Part shown: piece after piece, positions 50,701-59,544 of the stretch
How positions within the stretch are numbered: position 1 is the first letter of the stretch
How the letters are laid out: each line of letters starts with the position of its first letter
NCBI RefSeq assembly: GCF_014132355.1
Contig: NZ_BLZO01000085.1
Coordinates: 62,001 to 126,000 of the forward strand
Direction of reading: 5' to 3'
Source: Okeania sp. KiyG1
GTDB lineage: Bacteria; Cyanobacteriota; Cyanobacteriia; Cyanobacteriales; Microcoleaceae
DNA length: 64,000 nt
Program-made: the position numbers and the translations under genes
The notes under the pieces: generated by a model
Told to the model about the DNA's origin: nothing
The model's input: the letters and a program-made list of their open reading frames with translations, nothing else
Databases searched by the model: none

Positions 50701-51565
50701 GCAACAAATTGCTACTGGTTGGAAAGATGAGGAGGGAATTTTAGAATTACTCAAGCAAAGGTTAGAGTCTGATGAGAATTCGGATGTGCGAAGTGAAGCG
50801 CTCAGACAAATTGCTACTGGTTGGAAAAATGAAGAGGGAATTTTAGAATTACTCAAGCAAAGGTTAGAGTCTGATGAGAATTCGGATGTGCGAAGTGAAG
50901 CGCTCAGACAAATTGCTACTGGTTGGAAAAATGAAGAGGGAATTTTAGATTTACTCAAGCAAAGGTTAGAGTCTGATGAGAATTCGGATGTGCGACGTGA
51001 AGCGCTCAGACAAATTGCTACTGGTTGGAAAAATGAAGAGGGAATTTTAGATTTACTCAAACAAAGGGTTGTGTCTGATGAGAATTCGGATGTGCGACGT
51101 GAAGCGCTCAGACAAATTGCTACTGGTTGGAAAAATGAGTCGGGAATTTTTGAATTACTCAAACAAAGGGTTGTGTCTGATGAGAATTCGGATGTGCGAC
51201 GTGAAGCGCTCAGACAAATTGCTACTGGTTGGAAAAATGAGTCGGGAATTTTTGAATTACTCAAACAAAGGGTTGTGTCTGATGAGAATTCGGATGTGCG
51301 AAGTGAAGCGCTCAGACAAATTGCTACTGGTTGGAAAAATGAGTCGGGAATTTTTGAATTGTTTTATCACACCGCCCTCAATGACTCCTTTCAACGTGAA
51401 CATAAGTATCAAGATAACCCTCGACAAACAGCACTAGAGGCAATAGTCAAACATTACCCAGACCATCCGCAAACCCTCCCACTATTACAAGACAGAGCAG
51501 AAAATGACGCAGACGAACAACTGCGGGAGTGGGCAAAAAAGAAATTGCGACGATTAGAGAATTAG
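47769..51565 (+). CDS. NACHT NTPase with C-terminal HEAT repeats (one frameshift)
   Basis: About 1265 residues. ATG 47769 opens a helical N-terminal domain (IEWLIAWGSSEAVKFIAQEV) that reads on into ILEVLISAFDNDIKILY if the A run 48041-48045 has six A instead of five. Next is a linker domain to about residue 265, then NACHT: Walker A LGDPGSGKSTLL, Walker B AIVMFDGLDEV, sensor RVIVTSRVIGYKP, and ALVDAK/HRTFLEYFCAREF typical of NACHT-associated helices. From about 50000 follow 13 HEAT-like units of 34 residues (LLKQRVVSDENSDVRREALR...), units 6-13 nearly identical, and a cap (DNPRQTALEAI...DRAENDADEQLREWA). NACHT proteins with repeat sensors act as STAND switches, several in antiphage defence; that role here is inference. 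Units and cap are shared with the solo HEAT gene at 36814. Confidence 0.9.
50560..51360 (+). repeat. 102-bp in-frame tandem repeats in the NACHT gene
   Basis: Eight consecutive units of 102 bp with very few differences, mainly in the LESD/VVSD and RSEA/RREA codons. Synonymous sites are also nearly identical, which points to recent duplication or gene conversion. Upstream units (50000-50560) are more diverged, so growth was at the C-terminal side. Confidence 0.9.
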
Positions 51566-51873
51566 TCCAGGTCATTTCAGTTATCAGTTATCAGTTATCA
51601 GTTATCAGTACCTCTGTCTATATTTTTTGGTCAGATTTTTCGCTTTTGTTGGGTTGCGCTGTCGCTTAACCCAACCTACTGGACTGACACAGCTAAAATA
51701 GTTCATTATATCCTTGGGCTGGGGGCGGGTTCATAAGATTATTTGTAATACCGTTAATTTAACGCTAAACCCGCCCCTACTATTGCACCATTTTAAGCGT
51801 GTCACGCCACTACTTCCCTCTTCCTTCTTCCTTCTTCCCTCTTCCTTCTTCCTTCTTCCTTCTTCCTTCTTCA
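51566..51873. repeat. Intergenic repeat cluster: partial R2, hairpin, GGGCGGGTT repeat, CTTCCTT STRR
   Basis: 51571-51615 is the CATTTCAGTTATCAG end of R2. 51645-51680 is the GTTGGGTTGCGC...AACCCAACC hairpin, related to the one in the 59.5 kb array. 51720-51810 is a GGGCGGGTT...AACCCGCCC repeat. 51815-51870 is a CTTCCTT STRR ending at the stop of the next gene. No gene. Confidence 0.55.
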
Positions 51874-54800
51874 TTACTTCTGAGTAAATGCCCAAACTCC
51901 ATTCCAGTTTTCTGGAATACCAGTAGATATTAATTTATCAATTCTATCTAAATAAAGTTTAGCTGTTTGGTCTGAAGAATTTACCGCTAATACTTTGTCA
52001 AAATAAAGTTTAGCTGAAACAAAATCTCCAGAGCAAAAATATTTTGTAGCACTTTCAAAATCTGCTTGAGTTATTAACTTTAATTCTCGCACTTCATCAA
52101 TTTCACCATCCATCACTTCATAAACATTAATTGGTTCATCTCTACCTTTAACAGATGCTCGGTCTAAAAACCTAATTTGATATTTTTCTGGATTTTTTAA
52201 ACCCTGAAAAGCTGATTCAGAAATTAACAAAGAAACTCCATAATATTTAGTTAAGCCTTCCAAACGAGCTGTCAAATTGACATTATCAGAAAGTGCGTCT
52301 CCCGACATCCGAGTTTTCTCTCCCACTATACCCACCATCATGTGACCCCAATGAATACCTACCCCAATTTTAATGGGAAATAAACCTTGATCTTGTAGAG
52401 TTTGATTATATTTATGTAATTTATGAAGCTGAGAAATAGTTGATTGTAGAGCATCATCAACACCATTCGGAAATACTGCCATAATGCCATCTCCCATAAA
52501 CTTAATAATCAAACCATTGCGATCGCGAATTTCTGGGGCAACTTGTTGTAAATAACCGTTAACAAAAGCAAAAGTTTCTTGAGCTGTCATCTTCTCAGAT
52601 AGGGTAGTAAAAGAACGAATATCAGAAAAGAAAATTGCCATTTCTTTACAAACTCGATCGCCTAAATTAACATCAATAATATTTTCTTTAGAAAGTAATT
52701 TTACATATTCGTGGGGGACAAAACGTCCGTAAGCATTAGTAATTTTTGATAATTGAAGATGAGTTTTAAGTCTAGTTAATAATTCATCTTTGGCAAAAGG
52801 TTTAGTCAAATAATCATTGGCACCAAATTGAAAACCCATGACTAAATCAGCTACTTGATTTTTAGCTGTTAACATTAAAATTGGCAAAGTTTGGGCAGGA
52901 TATTTTTCCCGAATTTTAGCGCAAACTTCATAACCAGACATATTAGGCATCATTACATCTAGCAAAATTAAGTCTATATTTTCTTCTTTATCTAAAGCAG
53001 CTAAAGCACTTTTTCCATTTAATGCTTGGGTAACTTTGTAGTTATTTGCTGTTAAGTGATTTTTGAGAACTTGAATATTTATTGGTTCATCATCAACAAT
53101 TAAAATGTGGAAATCACCATCAGCTAAATAACATTCCTTGTGTTCAGTTTCTACAGGTATTTCTACTTGCTCGACCGAATGACGAATACTGTTGATTTTA
53201 TGAGTAGGAAGAGATGGGGAGTCAGTTACAGGTTTTTGAGAAATGGGTAGGGTAAAGCAAAAATGAGAACCGACACCGACCTCAGACTCAACCCATATCT
53301 GACCGTTATGGAGTTCAACTAATTGTTTTGTGACTGCTAACCCTAAACCTGTACCTCCATATTTTCTAACTGTGGAACCTTCTCCTTGCTCAAATGATTC
53401 AAAGATGCGCTCTAGTTTATCAGCGGGAATACCGATACCAGTATCGGAGACGACTATTATCAGTTGTTTAGATTTATCTATATCTCGGTCTTGGGTGCAG
53501 GGTTGTCGAGCGGAGTTTGTCTTATGATTGTCAACTAATTCTGCTGAGATTTTGACTTGACCAGACTCAGTAAATTTAATAGCATTACCGATTAAGTTAT
53601 ATAGAATTTGTTGTAGACGGTTTTCATCAGCATAGACAGGGGGTAAATTTGTAGGAATAGCATTTATTAGTTTGAGATTTTTCTTTTTTGCTGAGTAAAA
53701 GATTTAAGATGACTACTGCTTCTACTACTCCATAAACATCAACAGGTTTAAAGTCTAATGCTAGTGTGTGGTGTTTGATTTTGGAAAAGTCAAGAATGTC
53801 GTTGACAAGGTTGGAGAGACGACGAGCGCTAGAAACTATCATTGTTAAGTTGCCAGTGGTGACTGAATTTAATTTTTCTGTATTGCTTTCTAGAAGGAAT
53901 TCACCGATACCGATAATACCATTGAGGGGGGGGTTCGTAGTTCGTGAGAAGTGTTGGCTAAAAATTCGTCTTTGAGGCGATCGAGTTGCTTGAGTTGTTG
54001 ATTGTTTGCTTCTAGAGATTTAAAGGAATTTTTCAGTTGGTTTGCCATACAATTGAAAGAGTGAGTCAGTTCTCCCACTTCATCGTTACGGTTAATATTG
54101 AGTTGAGTGTCCCATTTACCTTGAGTAATTTTTTTGGCAGCAGAATTAAGTTTGAGAATAGGTGCGGTAACTAAACTTACTGTCATAATTACTACTACAA
54201 TTGCTACAGTTAAAGCTCCAATACAAAGTAATATGGTGGTGCGTGTATTAGCATGAATTTCTCCCATTACATCAGAAGTCGGGACAGTTATTACAAGTAT
54301 CCAGTCTAAACCTTGCTGAAGTTCGAGTGGAGCAATATGAAGAAAATGAGCTTGGCCATTAACTTTAAATTTAAATTCTTGAATTGTTTTAATTTCGGAA
54401 AGGTTGTCTATTTTTAGGCTCAAATATTTGGCAGCTGCTTGAGTTAATTTATTTTGACTAGCTACTGCTTTTATCCTCTGTGGAATTTGATTTTCTTCTG
54501 ATAAAAAATAGGGATTTTCTGATGTGGAACTAGCAATCAAATCTCCAGAAGTTTCTAACAGAAAAACTTGACTATTAAGGGGAACTTCTAGTTTTCTGAG
54601 AAAATCACTAATATCACTCAGAATCAAATCTACAGCAATTACTCCCCTGAATTGCCCGGTTTTGTCTAACACAGGTGCAGAAAATGTAATGCCTAGTTCA
54701 CCAGGGCCAACAAAGTTATAAATTTCACTCCAGGTTGGTTTCTGTGCTTTTATTGCAGCTTGATACCAAGGTCTTGTTTGGGGATAAAAGTCTCTAGTTT

Positions 54801-55293
54801 GCAGTTTTTTAATACGTTGACCTTCTTTATTTACGAGGTAATCAACACGATTGGGAAAATCTTCATATACTTTTATATTTAGAGTACCATCTATATTTCG
54901 TCTGCCTTGAGCATATTCTCCATTTTCATAGTCACCTGTAAAATAAATAGCAGAAACAAATTTATACAATTGAATTTGTTTAATGAAATGAAAGGCTAAG
55001 GTATCAATATTTCTGGTATTTAGTTGTTCGAGTTGAATAGCATTGATATTACTTTGAACAATAATATGAGGATATTCTAGATAATGATTTAGGTGGTCTT
55101 CAACACGGTTTGTAACTTCATGTTCCCATTGACTTGCTAATCGATTAACTGCTTTTTCTCCATTTCTAAAAGAGAGATAACCAATTAATGCAAATGTTGT
55201 TAATATTTGTAAAATAAAAGGGACGATAAACACGTTGCGCAGGGAACTTTTTCTAGTATTCTCGATTGATAAATATTGATTTTTAGATGCCAT
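51874..55293 (-). pseudogene. dCache-HAMP-histidine kinase-REC-cyclase hybrid, two frameshifts
   Basis: Three frames join into one protein of about 1140 residues: N-terminal membrane helix, dCache-type extracellular sensor (about 45-330), second helix (TTILLCIGALTVAIVVVIM), HAMP, HisKA (NTSHELRTP), HATPase_c (SDTGIGIP, GGTGLGLAVTK), receiver (ILIVDDEP, LILLDVMMPNMSG) and a class III cyclase (FFSDIRSFTTLS, KFMGDGIMAVFP, MSGDALSDNVNLTARLE). The frame breaks at the G run 53926-53933 (RTP then expected LNGIIGIGEF) and again at the T run 53684-53689 (LLSKK then NLKLINAIPTNLPPVY). No stop occurs elsewhere. It would link an extracellular signal to phosphorelay and cyclic nucleotide synthesis. An R1 copy lies just upstream of the ATG. 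Confidence 0.85.
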
Positions 55294-55304
55294 AGTCTTT
55301 AAAT

Positions 55305-55451
55305 ATAGGGAACAATTAATAATTAATAATTAATAATTAATAATTAATAATTAATAATTACCTCTCCTTTAAAAGAAGAGGATTGACTAATCATGAAAAT
55401 TTTTCTTTATTATCCCCTGAAAAGGGGAGGCTTTAAACCATAATTTTTCGG
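55305..55451. repeat. R1 dispersed repeat
   Basis: Seven AATTAAT iterations, CTCTCCTTTAAAAGAAGAGG, CCCCTGAAAAGGGGAGGCTTTAAACC, TTTTTCGGG. It begins 12 bp upstream of the kinase start codon. Confidence 0.7.
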
Positions 55452-55473
55452 GAATAGGGAATAGGGAGAAATA

Positions 55474-55726
55474 ATACCATTTCTCAAAAACTTTTCTACA
55501 TTTTGTTGAGCCTGGGAGTAAGGGAGTGGGGGAGTAGGGGAGAAGTAAAAAGTAAGAATAATTAACATTAACTAGGCTATTTTTAGCAAAAAAGCGATTA
55601 TACCTGTTTTGATTAATTAATAACTGAAGTCTTACCCAAGTATAGCATTACTTTTAGGAATTGGTATAATTGATAATTTATGGATAATAATTGATTTTAT
55701 TTTGAATTTTTGGAGATGTTTATTAG
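55474..55726. mobile_element. Family E element and a family A right end
   Basis: 55474-55669 is family E in reverse orientation (ATACCATTTCTC...AGGAATTGGTAT). 55680-55726 is the TTGATTTTATTTTG...GGAGATGTTTA right end of a family A element whose left part is missing. Confidence 0.55.
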
Positions 55727-56364
55727 ACTCAATTTTATCTACATACAGCAGTTTCCGAAGTTATCAAAATAATGTGGGTCTAAAACCCCGCCTTTTAAGG
55801 CGCAATATTTTTGGAGAGTTGCTCAAATCCCCATTACAAAAATCACTTCTGACTGTCAGATGTGTGTCTTACATTGCTGAGGGGACCTCAGAATTACACA
55901 CTCGCTTCTGACTTCTGACTTCTGACTTTGTTAAGAGGTACATATACTGATTTTTAGGGAGTAGGGAAGATGGGAATTAGGGTAGTGAACAAGCATAAAA
56001 TATTTACCCCATCAGCTTTACTACATTAGTCGTAAATCTGCTGTATTTTAGATTATAGCAATTCCCAAAAAGCATCAGCTACAAAATTCTAGGTTTTGAG
56101 GAATAGGCAATAGACAAAAGTGAGGGAAAAGACTACTTTACCTCATGTTATTGAGAAATGTTATCTACTAATTAAAAACAGATGTAATCAATGGTCATAA
56201 AAAAATTTTGACAATGAAATTTAATATATCAATCCTATTTAAATTGTAATATTTTGGTGGGAGTTAGGAGTCAGGAGTCAGGATTAAGGAGTCATAATTT
56301 TAAAGTTTTTCAGTTCAAGTTAACTATTATAAAAATTGTCACAACCAATTTAGGATTCCTATAT
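55727..56364. other. Intergenic, no gene
   Basis: GACTTCT heptamers (about 55905-55930), a CGCCTTTTAAGGCG palindrome near 55790 (also at 14365), and AGTCAGGA repeats near 56270. A short plus-strand frame at 55702-55911 crosses repeat ends and is not credible. Confidence 0.4.
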
Positions 56365-56468
56365 TAGACATCTCTATAAAAGAGGGAGTAGGGAGTAGGG
56401 AGTAGGGGAAAAAAATTGATAATTTCTGTGGGATAATTGATTTTATTTTTTATTATTGGGGATGTCTA
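56365..56468. mobile_element. Family A MITE-like element
   Basis: TAGACATCTCTATAAAAGAGGG and TTATTGGGGATGTCTA, about 104 bp, GGAGTAG heptamers inside. It is the shortest complete copy in the window. Confidence 0.65.
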
Positions 56469-56597
56469 TTAAAAGTCAAAAAAATATGCCACTTATTCTT
56501 CAAAAAATTCATCTGGAATTAAGCTATAGGTTTTCTGCTCAAATTCCAGTATATTATCTTGAGTGGGGGAGTGGAGGAGTAGGGGAGTAGGGGAGAA

Positions 56598-56888
56598 TTC
56601 ATTAACTGATAATTGATAATGGATAATTGATAATTACCTCTGGTTAAAACCGTCCTTGATTGAATATAAGGAAATATTATTTATTCTCTTGGTCGATTGG
56701 ATATGCTTAGGAAACCCATCCATCCCACCCAACGGGTGCGCTCCGCTTTTTCCTATGGAATGCTCCCCAAACATGTCGCGTAGCGTTAACGTAGTTATGC
56801 GCCAGCAAAACGACCGCTTTTTTTCCCTTTAAAAAGGGAGGCTTCAAGGCGCGAATTATTTAATTATTAATTATTAATTATTCGGTAA
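56598..56888. repeat. R1 dispersed repeat with large GC-rich insert
   Basis: TTCATTAACTGATAATTG, CTCTTGGTCGATTGGATATG, an insert with GCGCTCCGC and GCGTAGCGTTAACG, CCCTTTAAAAAGGGAGGC, TTATTCGGTAA. Confidence 0.65.
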
Positions 56889-56892
56889 ACAT

Positions 56893-57413
56893 CAGAATAA
56901 TTAACAATAACTGGGGTACTAATAATCAAAAAAGTTATACAGAAAATTTACGTTATTTCAAGCTTTTAAGCCTTCTTCTCTCTTCCCTCTTCCCTCTTCC
57001 TTCTTCCTTCTTCCCTCTTCCTTAGAATAATTAACAATAACTGGGGTACTAATAATCAAAAAAGTTATACAGAAAATTTACGTTATTTCAAGCTTTTAAG
57101 CCTTCTTCTCTCTTCCCTCTTCCCTCTTCCCTCTTCCTTCTTCCTTCTTCCCTCTTCCTTAGAATAATTAACAATAACTGGGGTATTAATTATCAAAAAA
57201 GTTATACAGAAAATTTACGTTATTTCAAGCTTTTAAGCCTTCTTCTCTCTTCCCTCTTCCCTCTTCCTTCTTCCTTCTTCCCTCTTCCTTAGAATAATTA
57301 ACAATAACTGGGTTACTAATAATCAAAAAAGTTATACAGAAAATTTACGTTATTTCAAGCTTTTAAGCCTTCTTCTCTCTTCCCTCTTCCTTCTTCCTTC
57401 TTCCCTCTTCCTT
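56893..57413 (+). repeat. Four tandem 125-137-bp repeats upstream of the asparagine synthetase-like gene
   Basis: Units start at 56893, 57024, 57161 and 57291 with AGAATAATTAACAATAACTG, then TCAAAAAAGTTATACAG, AAATTTACGTTATTTCAAGC and CTTCCCT heptamers. Units differ in heptamer number. The unit start resembles the interior of family E. The array ends 16 bp before the start codon, so it occupies the promoter region. Confidence 0.85.
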
Positions 57414-57428
57414 ACCTTATTAGTAGAT

Positions 57429-59159
57429 ATGAAGTTTAATTTTTTATCATTAAATAAACAATCATCCGTTCCTACAAACAAAATTTTAGTTAGCCCTAAT
57501 TGGTATCTTGCTTGGGGAAAAATAGACCAGATAAAGACAGATATTTCTTGGAGCGATCGCCACTTTTTTATTCACCAAGTTCAACCTACTTTTAGCTCTA
57601 ATGAAAGGTTTGTTGTTGTGGGGGATATTTGTTTAACTAATCTGTCACAATTACAAAAAAATTTAGATATTTCTGCTTCTCTTACTGCTACTCAAATAGT
57701 TGCTGAATTATGGCAAAGTTATGGGGTAAAAACTTTTTTGTTGTTAGAAGGAATTTTTGCTTTAGCTGTTTGGGATAGAGAAGAAAAAGAATTATGGATT
57801 GGACGCGATCGCGTGGGTGGACGGACTTTATATTACACTACTACTGACTCAACTATTTGGATTTCTCCTAGATTAAAAATTCTTTCTCCCTATCATTCTA
57901 ATGATTTAGATTTAATTGCTTTACGGGATTATCTTTGTTGTGCTTTTTTGCCTGGGGAACGTACTCTTTGGCAGGAAGTAAAAGAATTAAGACCGGGAAG
58001 TTTTATCCATTTTACTAATGATTTGAAAATTCCATCACCAATGTCTTATTGGCAACCACAAGTACAGGTTAAAAATGCCGACCGACCTTTAGAATATCAC
58101 GGTGAAAAATTACGTTCTCTTCTAGATAAAATTATTCCTGAATATTTACCAAATAATCAACCAGTGGGAGCTTACTTATCGGGTGGTTTAGATTCGAGTT
58201 GTATTGTGGCATTAGCAGCAAAAAATCATGATTATCCAGTACATACTTATTCAATACATTTTGGTGCAGAATTACCCAATGAATTAGAATTTTCTAGTTT
58301 AGTTGCTCAACATTGTCAAACTCAACATCACATCCTAGAAATTACACCGGATGATATGTGGAATAATCTGCCAATTACTATGGCAAATTTAGATTACCCT
58401 ATTGGCGACCCTTTAACAGTTCCTAACTATCTTTTAGGAAATTTAGCAGCAGAAAATGTGGGGGTTATTCTGAATGGTGAAGGTGGAGACCCTTGTTTTG
58501 GCGGACCGAAAAATAAACCGATGTTATTAAATAATATTTATGGTGGTTTGCAGTCAGGAAAGCCAGATATTGTTTCGTCTTATCTGAGTTCTTTCCATAA
58601 ATGTTTTGACTTTTTACCTAAGCTGTTAAAACCCGATATTTGGGAAGCTGTAAAAACAGAACCTTATATATTTGAATCTGACTTAAATTCTGATGCTGAT
58701 TATTTGAACCGCTTGATGTTACTCAATATTAAATTTAAGGGAGCAGACCATATTTTAACTAAGGTAAATAATATGACTAGGGCGACTAGCTTAATCGGAC
58801 TTTCCCCATTATTTGACCAAAGAATTGTGGAACTAAGTTTAGAAATTCCATCAGAATATAAATTATCTGGTGCTGATGAAAAAGCAGTCTTAAAACGAGC
58901 AGTGGCAGACTTATTACCAGAGACAATATTAACTCGTCCAAAAAGTGGAATGATGGTACCTGTTAACTTTTGGTTTCGACAAATATGGCAACGTCGAACC
59001 AGGAATTTATTATTAAGTAAAAAAGCAGCGATCGCTCCTTACTTCAATCAAGATTTAATCAAAGATTGGTTAAATTATCGTGGGGATACTTGGCAGCGTT
59101 ATGGTATTAAATTATGGTTATTAGTAAGTTTAGAAATTTGGCTACAAGTTAATCTTTAA
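57429..59159 (+). CDS. Asparagine synthetase-like protein lacking the glutaminase Cys
   Basis: 576 residues. The C-terminal half is the asparagine synthase fold with the ATP pyrophosphatase loop AYLSGGLDSSCIVALAA (about 249-265), VILNGEGGDPCFGG and a TRPKSGMMVPVNFWFR motif. The N-terminal half keeps the Ntn glutaminase shape (LEGIFALAVWDREEKELWIGRDRVGGRTLYY) but begins MKFNFLSLN, with no Cys at position 2. It therefore probably cannot hydrolyse glutamine and may use ammonia, or catalyse another amide/cyclisation reaction, as beta-lactam synthetases and lasso cyclases do. No precursor peptide or other biosynthetic gene is adjacent. Function within the AsnB superfamily is undecided. Confidence 0.85.
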   Translation: MKFNFLSLNKQSSVPTNKILVSPNWYLAWGKIDQIKTDISWSDRHFFIHQVQPTFSSNERFVVVGDICLTNLSQLQKNLDISASLTATQIVAELWQSYGVKTFLLLEGIFALAVWDREEKELWIGRDRVGGRTLYYTTTDSTIWISPRLKILSPYHSNDLDLIALRDYLCCAFLPGERTLWQEVKELRPGSFIHFTNDLKIPSPMSYWQPQVQVKNADRPLEYHGEKLRSLLDKIIPEYLPNNQPVGAYLSGGLDSSCIVALAAKNHDYPVHTYSIHFGAELPNELEFSSLVAQHCQTQHHILEITPDDMWNNLPITMANLDYPIGDPLTVPNYLLGNLAAENVGVILNGEGGDPCFGGPKNKPMLLNNIYGGLQSGKPDIVSSYLSSFHKCFDFLPKLLKPDIWEAVKTEPYIFESDLNSDADYLNRLMLLNIKFKGADHILTKVNNMTRATSLIGLSPLFDQRIVELSLEIPSEYKLSGADEKAVLKRAVADLLPETILTRPKSGMMVPVNFWFRQIWQRRTRNLLLSKKAAIAPYFNQDLIKDWLNYRGDTWQRYGIKLWLLVSLEIWLQVNL

Positions 59160-59206
59160 GAATTTAGAATTAAGAATTAAGAATTTAGAATTACCTATTC
59201 TTATAA

Positions 59207-59459
59207 ATAGGGTTTGCTGAAAAAGTATCTATGATAGAGGTAGGAGTCAGGAGTTAGGAGTCAGGAGTCAGAAGTCAGGAGCAACGGGAAATTTAGAGGA
59301 GGTAGTCGGATATTTTATCCCTCGATTTTTCTGCCATAGTTAGCCTTTAATCCTAACTTTTTGGTCTCTCAAGCTGAAAAAATTGCACTTTTTTTCACTC
59401 TGAAAAGGCTAAAACTTTTATCTGTTAATGCTTTGATATTTAATCAGCAAGTCCTAATA
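59207..59459. mobile_element. Family B MITE-like element
   Basis: ATAGGGTTTGCTGAAAAAG and TTAATCAGCAAGTCCTAAT, about 253 bp. The interior has AGGAGTC heptamers and a TGAAAAGGCTAAAAC tract. Confidence 0.6.
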
Positions 59460-59544
59460 TAATTTCTATCATCAGTAGGGACAAAAGGCTATTCTACTTC
59501 CTACTCCCTACCCTCTTTTTTACTGTAACGACCTTTTTTGAATT

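Noticed and set aside
50284-51264. 326-codon minus-strand frame over the NACHT repeats
   Set aside because: A shadow of 102-bp units, whose length is divisible by three; the plus strand is clearly the coding one.
57429-59159. Lasso peptide or beta-lactam biosynthetic cluster
   Set aside because: Only the AsnB-like gene is present; no precursor, B protein or transporter in the neighbourhood.
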